Source: Modestobacter sp.
Lineage (GTDB): Bacteria > Actinomycetota > Actinomycetes > Mycobacteriales > Geodermatophilaceae
Length of the DNA stretch: 6,166 nt
Reading direction: 5' to 3'
Assembly (NCBI GenBank): GCA_025966175.1
Contig: JAOPVN010000605.1
Coordinates: forward strand, 1 to 6,166
The notes under the pieces are model-generated. The model saw nothing but the letters and a program-made list of their open reading frames with translations, did not search any database and was not told the origin of the DNA. The position numbers and the translations under genes are program-made. How positions within the stretch are numbered: the first letter of the stretch is position 1; every line of letters starts with the position of its first letter. This document shows, one piece after another, positions 1 through 5,615 of the stretch.

Positions 1-840
1 ATCGCTGACGTGCCGCCGCTCGGCGTGACGGTCCAGCGCGGCACCACGCTCGACGGCCTGGGCAAGTACTACCGCGAGGTGGTCGAGGAGTCCGACGAGC
101 AGCCGGTCGACATGGTGGCCGCGTTGCGCGAGTCCGGCGCCGACGTCCTCGTCTGCTACCTGCCGGTGGGCTCGCAGCAGGCCGCCGAGTTCTACGCCCA
201 GTGCGCCATCGATGCGGGCGTCGCCTTCGTCAACGCCCTGCCGGTGTTCATCGCCGGCACGCCCGCCTGGGCGGAGAAGTTCGTCGCCGCCGGGGTGCCG
301 ATCGTCGGCGACGACATCAAGAGCCAGGTCGGCGCCACGATCACCCACCGGGTGCTGGCCAAGCTGTTCGAGGACCGCGGCGTGCAGCTCGACCGCACCA
401 TGCAGCTCAACGTGGGCGGCAACATGGACTTCAAGAACATGCTCGAGCGGGAGCGCCTGGAGTCCAAGAAGATCTCCAAGACCCAGTCGGTCACCAGCCA
501 GGTCGACCGGGACATGGGCAAGGACAACGTGCACATCGGCCCGTCGGACCACGTGCCGTGGCTCTCGGACCGCAAGTGGGCCTACGTCCGCCTGGAGGGC
601 CGCGCGTTCGGTGACGTCCCGCTGAGCCTGGAGTACAAGCTCGAGGTCTGGGACTCCCCGAACTCGGCCGGGATCATCATCGACGCCGTCCGCGCGGCGA
701 AGATCGCCAAGGACCGCGGTATCGGCGGCCCGATCCTGTCCGCCTCGTCCTACTTCATGAAGAGCCCGCCGGAGCAGTACAGCGACAGCGAGGCACGCGA
801 CGCCGTGGAGGCGTTCATCCGGGGTGACCTGGAGCGCTGA
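1..840 (+). CDS. ino1: Inositol-3-phosphate synthase, 5'-truncated by the window edge
   Basis: Converts D-glucose 6-phosphate to 1D-myo-inositol 3-phosphate with NAD+ as internal cofactor. In actinobacteria the product feeds phosphatidylinositol, its mannosides and mycothiol; the enzyme is cytosolic. The reading frame is open from base 1, so the true start lies upstream; the GTG at 10 is internal. 279 residues are visible. By comparison with the mycobacterial enzyme as I remember it (about 367 aa), roughly 90 N-terminal residues with the glycine-rich NAD-binding loop are missing. Visible hallmarks are VQRGTTLDGLGKYY (nt 31-72), PVGSQQAAEFYAQCAIDAG, VGDDIKSQVGATITHRVL, MQLNVGGNMDF (nt 400-432), ERLESKKISKTQ, VHIGPSDH and LEYKLEVWDSPNSAG, in order and without a break. 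These match the actinobacterial class, not the longer eukaryotic one. A strong hairpin follows 16 nt after the stop, so it probably ends its transcript here. Identity is very secure. Confidence 0.97.
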   Translation: MADVPPLGVTVQRGTTLDGLGKYYREVVEESDEQPVDMVAALRESGADVLVCYLPVGSQQAAEFYAQCAIDAGVAFVNALPVFIAGTPAWAEKFVAAGVPIVGDDIKSQVGATITHRVLAKLFEDRGVQLDRTMQLNVGGNMDFKNMLERERLESKKISKTQSVTSQVDRDMGKDNVHIGPSDHVPWLSDRKWAYVRLEGRAFGDVPLSLEYKLEVWDSPNSAGIIIDAVRAAKIAKDRGIGGPILSASSYFMKSPPEQYSDSEARDAVEAFIRGDLER

Positions 841-856
841 CGCTCTCCGACCGCAC

Positions 857-895
857 GACGGCCCGCCCCCTGCCCCGGCAGGGAGGCGGGCCGTC
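857..895 (+). terminator. Hairpin terminator after ino1
   Basis: Arms GACGGCCCGCC (857-867) and GGCGGGCCGTC (885-895) are perfectly complementary over 11 bp. The helix continues inside with CCCTGCC (868-874) against GGCAGGG (877-883), interrupted only by an unpaired A at 884. The closing pairs must open to give a CCCC-type loop. No U-tract follows, which is common for actinobacterial terminators. It starts 16 nt after the ino1 stop and ends 45 nt before the next start, which fits termination of ino1. Termination activity itself is inferred. Confidence 0.78.
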
Positions 896-927
896 CGCAT
901 TCCGGGCGGCTCCCCAGCTCCGCCTCC

Positions 928-941
928 TAGGCTGCGGGCCA
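928..941 (+). promoter_or_regulatory. -10 element for a leaderless lipoprotein mRNA
   Basis: TAGGCT at 928-933 fits the actinobacterial -10 consensus TANNNT and ends 7 nt before the ATG at 941. Transcription would then start at or next to the A of the ATG. No convincing -35 hexamer lies 16-18 nt further upstream, and no Shine-Dalgarno sequence precedes the ATG. Spacing and hexamer agree with those found before the transporter and Nudix genes in this window. Confidence 0.6.
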
Positions 942-1732
942 TGCGTTCCCGCCGTCGTCCCGGTCGCCTCGCCGCCCCGCTGCGCGTGGTCGTGCTGGGG
1001 GCGGTGGCCGCGCTGGTCACCGTGCTGGCCGGCTGCAGCGCCGACCCGGTCGCGGAGCGGACCCCGGGCGACCCCATCACCTCCGAGGAGGCGCAGGTCC
1101 TCTCCCGGGTGCTCTCCACCGATCGTCAGCAGGGCGGCGCCGACTTCGAGGTCAGCGCGCCGTTCGCCGAGGGGGCCGTGCTGACCCTCACCGGCGAGAT
1201 CGACTTCAGCCGCGGCATCGGGCGCGCCCAGGCGGTCACCAGCTACACCAACGGGCAGCCCGAGGAGACCCGCACGCTGTTCTTCACCGGCACCGACCTG
1301 TGGCAGGGCGGCGTCCCCGGGCTGGCCGAGGCCCTGACGGCCACGGGCCTGCCGGCCGCGACCTACGCGCGCCGCCCGATCGCCACCGCCGACGCCGCCG
1401 GGACCGCCTCGCTGCTCGACGTCCTCGTGCAGATGGTCGGCCGGCTCTCCGCCCGGTCGGCGGACGACCCGCGCTCCTTCGAGAAGTACACCTGGGCCGG
1501 CAGCGAGTCGGTGAACGGGCAGCTGGCGTCGGTCTTCCGCAGCGGGACGGGCGCGGAGATCGCCGTGGCGGCGGACAGCCGGCTGCTGGTCCAGTACGTC
1601 ACCCGGCTGCAGGACTTCGACGTCACGATCACGCTGGCCGACCACGGCGCGCGGGACATCACGCTGCCGGCCGACGCCGACACGGTGAACACCGCCGAGC
1701 ACCCGGAGATCGCCGCCGCGCTGGGCCTGTAG
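941..1732 (+). CDS. Predicted lipoprotein of unknown function
   Basis: A 263-residue protein exported and lipid-anchored to the outer face of the cytoplasmic membrane. The signal sequence has a basic n-region (RSRRRPGR, residues 2-9), a hydrophobic core (about 14-28) and a lipobox LAGC with Cys32 as the predicted acylated residue. The mature part starts SADPVAERTPGDP, a flexible tether. The rest has no membrane helix and alternates short polar and hydrophobic stretches that look beta-rich: ADFEVSAPF, VLTLTGEIDF, TLFFTGTDLWQGG, SVFRSGTGAEIAVA, FDVTITLAD. That pattern recalls the LolA/LppX-LprG type of lipid-carrying fold, but I see no diagnostic motif, so this is only a suggestion. The ATG at 941 is chosen because it gives a proper signal peptide and has a well-placed -10. 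The frame extends upstream to 824, which would overlap ino1 and bury the signal peptide. It stands alone between two hairpins and is thus probably monocistronic. Confidence 0.88.
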   Translation: MRSRRRPGRLAAPLRVVVLGAVAALVTVLAGCSADPVAERTPGDPITSEEAQVLSRVLSTDRQQGGADFEVSAPFAEGAVLTLTGEIDFSRGIGRAQAVTSYTNGQPEETRTLFFTGTDLWQGGVPGLAEALTATGLPAATYARRPIATADAAGTASLLDVLVQMVGRLSARSADDPRSFEKYTWAGSESVNGQLASVFRSGTGAEIAVAADSRLLVQYVTRLQDFDVTITLADHGARDITLPADADTVNTAEHPEIAAALGL

Positions 1733-1764
1733 CCGGCGGGGAGAGGACCTGCCCCCGGACAGCA

Positions 1765-1803
1765 CAGGAGGGGGCGGCCTCTTCCCCAGGTCGCCCCCTC
1801 CTG
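1765..1803. terminator. Bidirectional terminator between convergent genes
   Basis: CAGGAGGGGGCG (1765-1776) and CGCCCCCTCCTG (1792-1803) form a perfect 12-bp stem. Four further pairs (one G-U at 1777/1791, then CCT 1778-1780 with AGG 1788-1790) close a 7-nt loop at 1781-1787. On the + strand a short T-containing run (TCTTT, 1809-1813) follows. The hairpin sits 32 nt past the lipoprotein stop and 70 nt past the YqgE-family stop on the other strand, so it can serve both genes. The 141-bp gap holds no gene. Confidence 0.8.
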
Positions 1804-1873
1804 CAGGGTCTTTCCTACCAGTCCGGAGGCCCCTGCGGCGAGCGACACGCGGCCCGGTCCCGAGCCGGCGCCC

Positions 1874-2545
1874 TCAGTTGGCGGAGGGGTCCGCCGGAGC
1901 GGTCGAGAGGACGGCGAGCCGACCGGACTGGCGGCGCAGCACCGACCGCCAGAGATCCGGTCCCGCCGACGAGGCCAGCACGTCGCCGGGGCTGCCGGAC
2001 ACGCACGCCCAGGCGCCCTCGGCGAGCTCCCCGGCCAGCTGACCGTGGGACCACCCGGCGTACCCGGCGAAGACCCGCAGCCCCGCGATCTCGCCGTCCA
2101 GCTCGTCCGGGTCGCTGTCCAGGTCGACCAGGTACACCGGCCCGGCGACCTTCCGGAGGCCGCTGTCGGCGGGCAGCGGGCCGTCGCCGCCGCGAGTGGC
2201 CAGGCAGAGCGCGGTGTCGGTCTCGCACGGGCCGCCGACGTGGAAGACCGCGGGCTCGACGGCCAGCTCCGACCACCCCGGCAGGACGTCGCCGATCCGG
2301 ACCTCGCTGGGCCGGCCCAGGACGACGCCGATCGTCCCGGTGTCGGAGTGGTCGAGCACGTAGACGACGACACCGGCGAAGGTGGGATCGGTCAGGGCGG
2401 GCATCGCCACCAGCAACGACCCGGGCCGGACGTCGTCCAGGCAGCCCACGGAAAGCGCGGGGACGACGCTGCGCCGGCCTCGGCCTGCCGCCTGTCCGGC
2501 TGCGGGGCGACGCTCGGGGTCGGGTGACGAGGGCACCGGGTTCAT
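1874..2545 (-). CDS. YqgE/AlgH (DUF179) family protein
   Basis: A soluble protein of 223 residues in a widespread family whose biochemical function is unsettled. Some members have been linked to alginate regulation, but I would not transfer that role here. The family domain runs from about residue 40 to the C-terminus: PGSLLVAMPALTDPTFAGVV (41-60), DTGTIGVVLGRPSE (68-81), VFHVGGPCETD (100-110) and the hallmark GYAGWSHGQL (161-170), then SGSPGDVL and LWRSVLRRQ near the end. It closely follows my memory of M. tuberculosis Rv0038 (about 200 aa). Residues 1-39 are a Pro/Arg/Ala-rich extension with no visible domain. The ATG at 2545 is chosen over Met48 because Met48 would remove the first conserved strand. 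One oddity is GVVLGRP at 73-79, where most homologues I recall have N before RP. It is divergent from the transporter gene and convergent with the lipoprotein gene. Confidence 0.92.
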   Translation of the reverse strand: MNPVPSSPDPERRPAAGQAAGRGRRSVVPALSVGCLDDVRPGSLLVAMPALTDPTFAGVVVYVLDHSDTGTIGVVLGRPSEVRIGDVLPGWSELAVEPAVFHVGGPCETDTALCLATRGGDGPLPADSGLRKVAGPVYLVDLDSDPDELDGEIAGLRVFAGYAGWSHGQLAGELAEGAWACVSGSPGDVLASSAGPDLWRSVLRRQSGRLAVLSTAPADPSAN

Positions 2546-2559
2546 CGCCGTCCAGTGTG
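2546..2559 (-). promoter_or_regulatory. Possible -10 element for the YqgE-family gene
   Basis: On the minus strand CACACT (2559-2554) ends 8 nt before the ATG at 2545. It keeps the A at position 2 and T at position 6 of TANNNT but has C in first position, so it is a weaker candidate than the other promoters here. A minimal GGA Shine-Dalgarno-like triplet (2551-2549) ending 3-4 nt before the ATG is the only other start signal seen. Confidence 0.3.
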
Positions 2560-2577
2560 CATCAGGGATGCGCGCGA

Positions 2578-2595
2578 GGGGTGGCAGCGCACCCC
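2578..2595. repeat. Short inverted repeat in the yqgE/transporter divergent gap
   Basis: GGGGTG (2578-2583) and CACCCC (2590-2595) are complementary with a 6-nt spacer. Three more outer pairs (CGC 2573-2575 with GCG 2596-2598) are possible if two bases bulge. It lies between the two divergent starts and could be an operator or chance structure in GC-rich DNA. Confidence 0.25.
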
Positions 2596-2636
2596 GCGAC
2601 TGTCGCCGCCACCGCTGCGGTGAGTGCCGGGCGACG

Positions 2637-2650
2637 TAGTGTGGCGGAGG
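2637..2650 (+). promoter_or_regulatory. -10 element for a leaderless transporter mRNA
   Basis: TAGTGT at 2637-2642 matches TANNNT and ends exactly 7 nt before the GTG at 2650, the same geometry as before the lipoprotein gene. The GGAG at 2646-2649 touches the GTG directly and is too close to act as a Shine-Dalgarno sequence. This argues for start at 2650 and not at the in-frame GTGs at 2620 or 2641, the latter lying inside the hexamer. Confidence 0.55.
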
Positions 2651-4008
2651 TGCAGCAGGCGCCTACGACCGTGCGCCACCTCCTCGTCCGCGGTGACTTC
2701 CGGAGGCTGTTGCTGACCCGGTTGTCCTCCCAGTTCGGCGACGGCGTCTTCCAGGCCGCGCTCGCCGGGACGGTGCTGTTCAACCCCCAGCAGGCCGCCG
2801 ATCCGCTCGACGTCGCCATGGGCTTCGCCGTCCTGCTGCTGCCCTACTCCCTCGTCGGCCCCTTCGCCGGCGTGTGGCTGGACCGGTGGAGCCGCCGGCA
2901 GGTGCTGCTGGTGGCCAACGTGGTGCGCGCGGTGCTGGTCGTGGTCGTGGCGGCGCTCATCCTGGGCGGGGTCCAGGGGCCCGGGTTCTACGTCGCCGGC
3001 CTGGTGGTCTTCTCGGTCAACCGGTTCGTGCTGTCCGCACTGTCCGCAGGCCTGCCGCACACCACCGACGAGGCCTCGCTGGTCTCGGCGAACGCCCTGT
3101 CGACGACCGCCGGCGCGGTGGCGGCGGTGACCGGTGGCGGGGTCGCCATCGGGGCGACCGGCCTCTTCGACCTCGACAGCAGCGGGTACGCCGTCCTCGC
3201 GCTGGGCTCGGCAGTGCCCTACCTGGTGGCCTCCGCCGTCGTCGCCGGGTTCCCCCGGCCGTACCTGGGGCCCGACCACCTCACCATCGCGGCCACCGTC
3301 AGCGCCCGCGACGTGCTGCACGGCATGCTCGCCGGCGCGCGGCACGTGGCGCAGCACCCCCCGGCGACCGCGGTGCTCGGCGTCATGGCGGTGCACCGCG
3401 TCCTCTACGGCCTGCTGACCCTGATGACGCTGCTGCTGTACCGGAACACGTTCACCCACGCCTCCGGCCTCTTCCGGGGCGGCCTGGCCGGGCTGGGCGA
3501 GGTGCTCGCGGCCGGCGCGGCCGGGACCCTGCTGGCGGCCATGGTCACCCCCTGGGCAGTGCGCCGGTGGGGCAAGGCGCCCTGGGTCACCGGGCTGCTC
3601 GTGCTGGGCGGGGTCGGGCAGCTGGTGCTCGGCGGCCTCTTCGTGCCGCCGGCGATCGTGGCCGCCGTCCTGACGCTGGGCTTCGTCGCCCAGGGCGTCA
3701 AGATCTGCGTGGACACCACGCTGCAGGAGGCGGTGGACGACGACTTCCGCGGCCGCGTCTTCTCCGTCTACGACACCCTGTTCAACGTGACCTTCGTGGT
3801 CGCGCTGCTCCTCGGGGCGTTCCTGCTGCCGACCTCCGGGGTCAGCTGGCCGCTGCTCATCGCGATCGGCGTCGGGTACCTGCTCACCGCGGCCGCCTTC
3901 TCCCGCTGGGCCCGGTCGGGCGCCATGGAGCACCAGCGCGCCGGGAAGGCACCGCAGGGACTCCCTCAGCCGCCCAGCGCAACTCGCAGCTCCCGCCCGC
4001 AGGCGTAG
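2650..4008 (+). CDS. Major facilitator superfamily transporter, substrate unknown
   Basis: A 452-residue cytoplasmic-membrane permease, probably proton-driven export by family analogy; no substrate can be read from the sequence. About twelve hydrophobic segments are visible: near residues 20-44, 55-76, 84-106, 112-134, 148-172 and 180-200, then a loop (about 203-235) and six more ending in WPLLIAIGVGYLLTAAAF. The MFS signature between helices 2 and 3 is present as GVWLDRWSRR (74-83). A second-half counterpart, RGRVFSVYD (367-375), precedes helix 11 and is typical of the EntS/macrolide-efflux-like branch. The last 35 or so residues form a hydrophilic Pro/Arg/Ser-rich tail. The reading frame stays open far upstream, to 1300, only because stops are rare in such GC-rich DNA; that part overlaps two other genes. 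The GTG at 2650 is chosen because of the -10 at 2637 and because the N-terminus HLLVRGDFRRLLL then begins just ahead of helix 1. The gene is divergent from the YqgE-family gene, as Rv0037c and Rv0038 are in M. tuberculosis. Confidence 0.9.
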   Translation: MQQAPTTVRHLLVRGDFRRLLLTRLSSQFGDGVFQAALAGTVLFNPQQAADPLDVAMGFAVLLLPYSLVGPFAGVWLDRWSRRQVLLVANVVRAVLVVVVAALILGGVQGPGFYVAGLVVFSVNRFVLSALSAGLPHTTDEASLVSANALSTTAGAVAAVTGGGVAIGATGLFDLDSSGYAVLALGSAVPYLVASAVVAGFPRPYLGPDHLTIAATVSARDVLHGMLAGARHVAQHPPATAVLGVMAVHRVLYGLLTLMTLLLYRNTFTHASGLFRGGLAGLGEVLAAGAAGTLLAAMVTPWAVRRWGKAPWVTGLLVLGGVGQLVLGGLFVPPAIVAAVLTLGFVAQGVKICVDTTLQEAVDDDFRGRVFSVYDTLFNVTFVVALLLGAFLLPTSGVSWPLLIAIGVGYLLTAAAFSRWARSGAMEHQRAGKAPQGLPQPPSATRSSRPQA

Positions 4009-4027
4009 CCGTGCCGGGGCCGCGGCT
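4007..4027. terminator. Possible compact hairpin at the convergent stop codons
   Basis: AGCCGTG (4007-4013) can pair with CGCGGCT (4021-4027), with one U-G pair and a 7-nt loop at 4014-4020. It overlaps the TAG of the transporter gene (4006-4008) and the last base of the CCA-enzyme TGA (4029-4027). On the minus strand the U-G becomes an A-C mismatch, so it would work better for the transporter transcript. No U-tract follows. It is short and could be chance, but it is the only candidate between two genes whose stops are 18 bp apart. Confidence 0.3.
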
Positions 4028-5556
4028 CAGGAGCGGGCGCGCCACCAGCTGAGCAGTTCCGCCTCGGCCTCCTCGGGGTCCAGCGGACCCCGCTCCAGCC
4101 GCAGGTCCTTGAGGAAGCGCCAGGCCAGACCGACCTCCGGGCCGGGGCCGATCTCCAGCAGCTCCATGATCCGGTTGCCGTCGAGGTCCGGGCGGATCCG
4201 GGAGAGGTCCTCCGCAGCAGCCAGCTCGGCGATCCGCTCCTCCAGGGAGTCGTAGGTCGCCGAGAGCGATGTCGCGCGCTTGCGGTTGCGGGTGGTGCAG
4301 TCCGAGCGAACCAGCTTGTGCAGCCGGGCGAGCAGGTCGCCGGCGTCGGTCACGTAGCGGCGCACCGCCGAGTCCGTCCACTCCCCGCGGCCGTAGCCGT
4401 GGAAGCGCAGGTGCAGGAAGGTCAGCCGGGAGACCGCCTCGATGACGTCCTTGGGGTACTTCAGCGCGGCGAGTCGCTTGCGCACCAGCTTGGCGCCGAC
4501 CACCTCGTGGTGATGGAAGGAGACCCGCCCGCGGGCCTCGTGCCGGCGGGTGGCCGGCTTGCCGATGTCGTGCAGCAGCGCCGCCAGCCGCAGCACCAGG
4601 TCCGGTGACGGGGCGTCCGGGTCGGCCAGCTCCAGGGCGATCGCCTGGTCCAGCACGGTCAGGGAGTGGGTGTAGACGTCCTTGTGCTGGTGGTGCTCGT
4701 CGATCTCCATCCGCAGCGCCGCGAGCTCGGGCAGGACGACGTCGGCGAGCCCGGTGCCGACGAACAGCTCCAGAGCCGCGCGGGGCGCGGGGCTCAGCAG
4801 CGTGCGGGAGAACTCGTGCTGCACCCGCTCGGCGGTGATCCGGCCCAGCTCGGGGGCGAGCGAGGTCATCGCGGCGACCACCTCGTCGTCGGGCGTGAGG
4901 CCGAGCTGGGCGACGAACCGCACCGCGCGCAGCATCCGCAGCGGGTCGTCGGCGAAGGAGTCCACGGCCGCACCCGGCGTCCGCAGTCGCTTCGCGAGCA
5001 GGTCACCCAGCCCCCCGAAGGGATCGGTGACCGTGCGGTCGGGCCCGAGCGACACGGCCATCGCGTTGACCGTGAAGTCCCGGCGGGCCAGGTCGTCCTC
5101 CAGTGAGCTGCCCCAGGCGACCTCGGGGTTGCGCGACTCGCGGTCGTAGCGGTCGGCCCGGAAGGTGGTGATCTCGACCCGCTCGCCGCGCACCTCGGCC
5201 CCGACCGTGCCGAAGGCGATGCCGGTGTTCCACGTGGAACTGGCGAAGCCGCGCAGCAGCTCGAGGATCTGCTCCGGCCGCGCGTCGGTGGTCAGGTCCA
5301 GGTCACCCGCGCGCTGCACCTGCGCCGACCCCGCCCCGGACGACCCCGCCCCGGACGACCCCGCCCCGGATGACCCTGCCGCCAGCAGCGCATCGCGGAC
5401 CGACCCGCCGACCAGGTGCACCTGGAAGCCGGCGGCGGTGAAGCGCTGCCCCAGTTCGACGAGCACCGGCGAGACGTCGACGAGCTCGCGCACCGTCTGC
5501 TGCACCGCCGGGGGGACGGGCAGGACGGGAGGACGACGCGACGGCTCTACGGACAC
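4027..5556 (-). CDS. cca: CCA-adding tRNA nucleotidyltransferase with HD domain
   Basis: Adds or repairs the 3'-terminal CCA of tRNAs from CTP and ATP in the cytosol. 509 residues. The class II nucleotidyltransferase head has LVGGSVRD (48-55), the metal-binding DLD (85-87), VEITTFR (127-133), RRDFTVNAMA (158-167) and DPFGG (178-182). Next is the nucleotide-selecting segment DDPLRMLRAVRF (203-214). A C-terminal HD domain follows, with YTHSL (His297), HDIGK (His329-Asp330) and a His cluster at 348-350. Homologues are sometimes called poly(A) polymerase PcnA; the overall architecture favours CCA addition in actinobacteria, but one sequence cannot exclude poly(A) activity. The unusual part is residues 56-84: the loop between the GG motif and DLD is 29 residues long and carries three SSGAG repeats, where about 8 residues are usual. 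The GTG at 5556 is chosen for its -10 element at 5570-5565. It is divergent from the Nudix gene and convergent with the transporter gene. Confidence 0.95.
   Translation of the reverse strand: MSVEPSRRPPVLPVPPAVQQTVRELVDVSPVLVELGQRFTAAGFQVHLVGGSVRDALLAAGSSGAGSSGAGSSGAGSAQVQRAGDLDLTTDARPEQILELLRGFASSTWNTGIAFGTVGAEVRGERVEITTFRADRYDRESRNPEVAWGSSLEDDLARRDFTVNAMAVSLGPDRTVTDPFGGLGDLLAKRLRTPGAAVDSFADDPLRMLRAVRFVAQLGLTPDDEVVAAMTSLAPELGRITAERVQHEFSRTLLSPAPRAALELFVGTGLADVVLPELAALRMEIDEHHQHKDVYTHSLTVLDQAIALELADPDAPSPDLVLRLAALLHDIGKPATRRHEARGRVSFHHHEVVGAKLVRKRLAALKYPKDVIEAVSRLTFLHLRFHGYGRGEWTDSAVRRYVTDAGDLLARLHKLVRSDCTTRNRKRATSLSATYDSLEERIAELAAAEDLSRIRPDLDGNRIMELLEIGPGPEVGLAWRFLKDLRLERGPLDPEEAEAELLSWWRARS
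5326..5380. repeat. 15-bp tandem repeat inside the CCA-enzyme gene
   Basis: Three identical copies of the + strand unit CGACCCCGCCCCGGA occupy 5326-5340, 5341-5355 and 5356-5370. A partial fourth copy at 5371-5380 (TGACCCTGCC) has two changes in ten bases. The unit is a multiple of three, so copy-number changes keep the reading frame. On the coding strand it encodes SSGAG three times (residues 62-76), preceded by AG from the decayed copy. It lies in the loop between the GG and DxD motifs of the catalytic domain. Confidence 0.93.
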
Positions 5557-5570
5557 GACCGCCGAGGGTA
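5556..5570 (-). promoter_or_regulatory. -10 element for the CCA-enzyme gene, leaderless type
   Basis: On the minus strand TACCCT (5570-5565) ends 8 nt before the GTG at 5556, so the mRNA would begin at or beside the start codon. No Shine-Dalgarno sequence is visible in the 8 nt. It is identical to the hexamer of the divergent Nudix gene and forms one arm of an inverted repeat with it. No clear -35 element is seen. Confidence 0.55.
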
Positions 5571-5609
5571 GTGGCCGCCCAGGCTGATGCCTCCGCGCGC
5601 GCTACCCTC
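5564..5609. repeat. 8-bp inverted repeat comprising two divergent -10 elements
   Basis: GAGGGTAG (5564-5571) and CTACCCTC (5602-5609) are perfect reverse complements separated by 30 bp. Each arm contains TACCCT reading outward toward its own gene. The symmetry may only reflect two copies of the same promoter hexamer with matching flanks, or it may also be a binding site for a dimeric regulator. Confidence 0.6.
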
Positions 5610-5615
5610 CTGGCA
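5603..5615 (+). promoter_or_regulatory. -10 element for a leaderless Nudix mRNA
   Basis: TACCCT at 5603-5608 fits TANNNT and ends 6 nt before the ATG at 5615. No Shine-Dalgarno sequence precedes the ATG. The -35 zone (about 5579-5585) has no good consensus match and almost abuts the -35 zone of the opposite promoter (about 5588-5593). Confidence 0.6.

Noticed and set aside
10..840. GTG at 10 as the ino1 start
   Set aside because: The frame is open to base 1 and the family needs about 90 more N-terminal residues, including the NAD-binding loop, so the gene is cut by the window edge.
941..1036. Twin-arginine export signal in the lipoprotein
   Set aside because: The basic n-region lacks an RRxFxK-like motif before the hydrophobic core; an ordinary Sec lipoprotein signal with LAGC explains it.
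815..1765. Long open frame on the minus strand across the lipoprotein gene
   Set aside because: Its composition (Gly/Arg/Val/Gln repeats) is a GC-rich antisense shadow; it has no motif and crosses both hairpins.
2045..2527. Plus-strand frame antisense to the YqgE-family gene
   Set aside because: No start signal and no domain; the minus-strand product has unmistakable family motifs.
1300..2649. Upstream extension of the transporter reading frame, making a 902-residue protein
   Set aside because: The extra part is Arg/Pro/Gly-rich shadow sequence overlapping the lipoprotein and YqgE-family genes. The transporter's own N-terminus begins just after a good -10 at 2637.
2542..3933. 463-residue minus-strand frame opposite the transporter
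   Set aside because: It is low-complexity (His/Gln/Gly/Arg-rich) antisense of a clear 12-helix MFS gene, with no recognisable domain.
5326..5380. Tandem repeats as a possible CRISPR or origin iteron array
   Set aside because: The 15-bp units abut with no spacers, keep the CCA-enzyme frame, and lie inside its coding sequence.
4027..5556. Poly(A) polymerase (pcnA) as the name for the CCA-enzyme gene
   Set aside because: The architecture with a C-terminal HD domain and the actinobacterial context favour CCA addition; the poly(A) name seems inherited from annotation of homologues.
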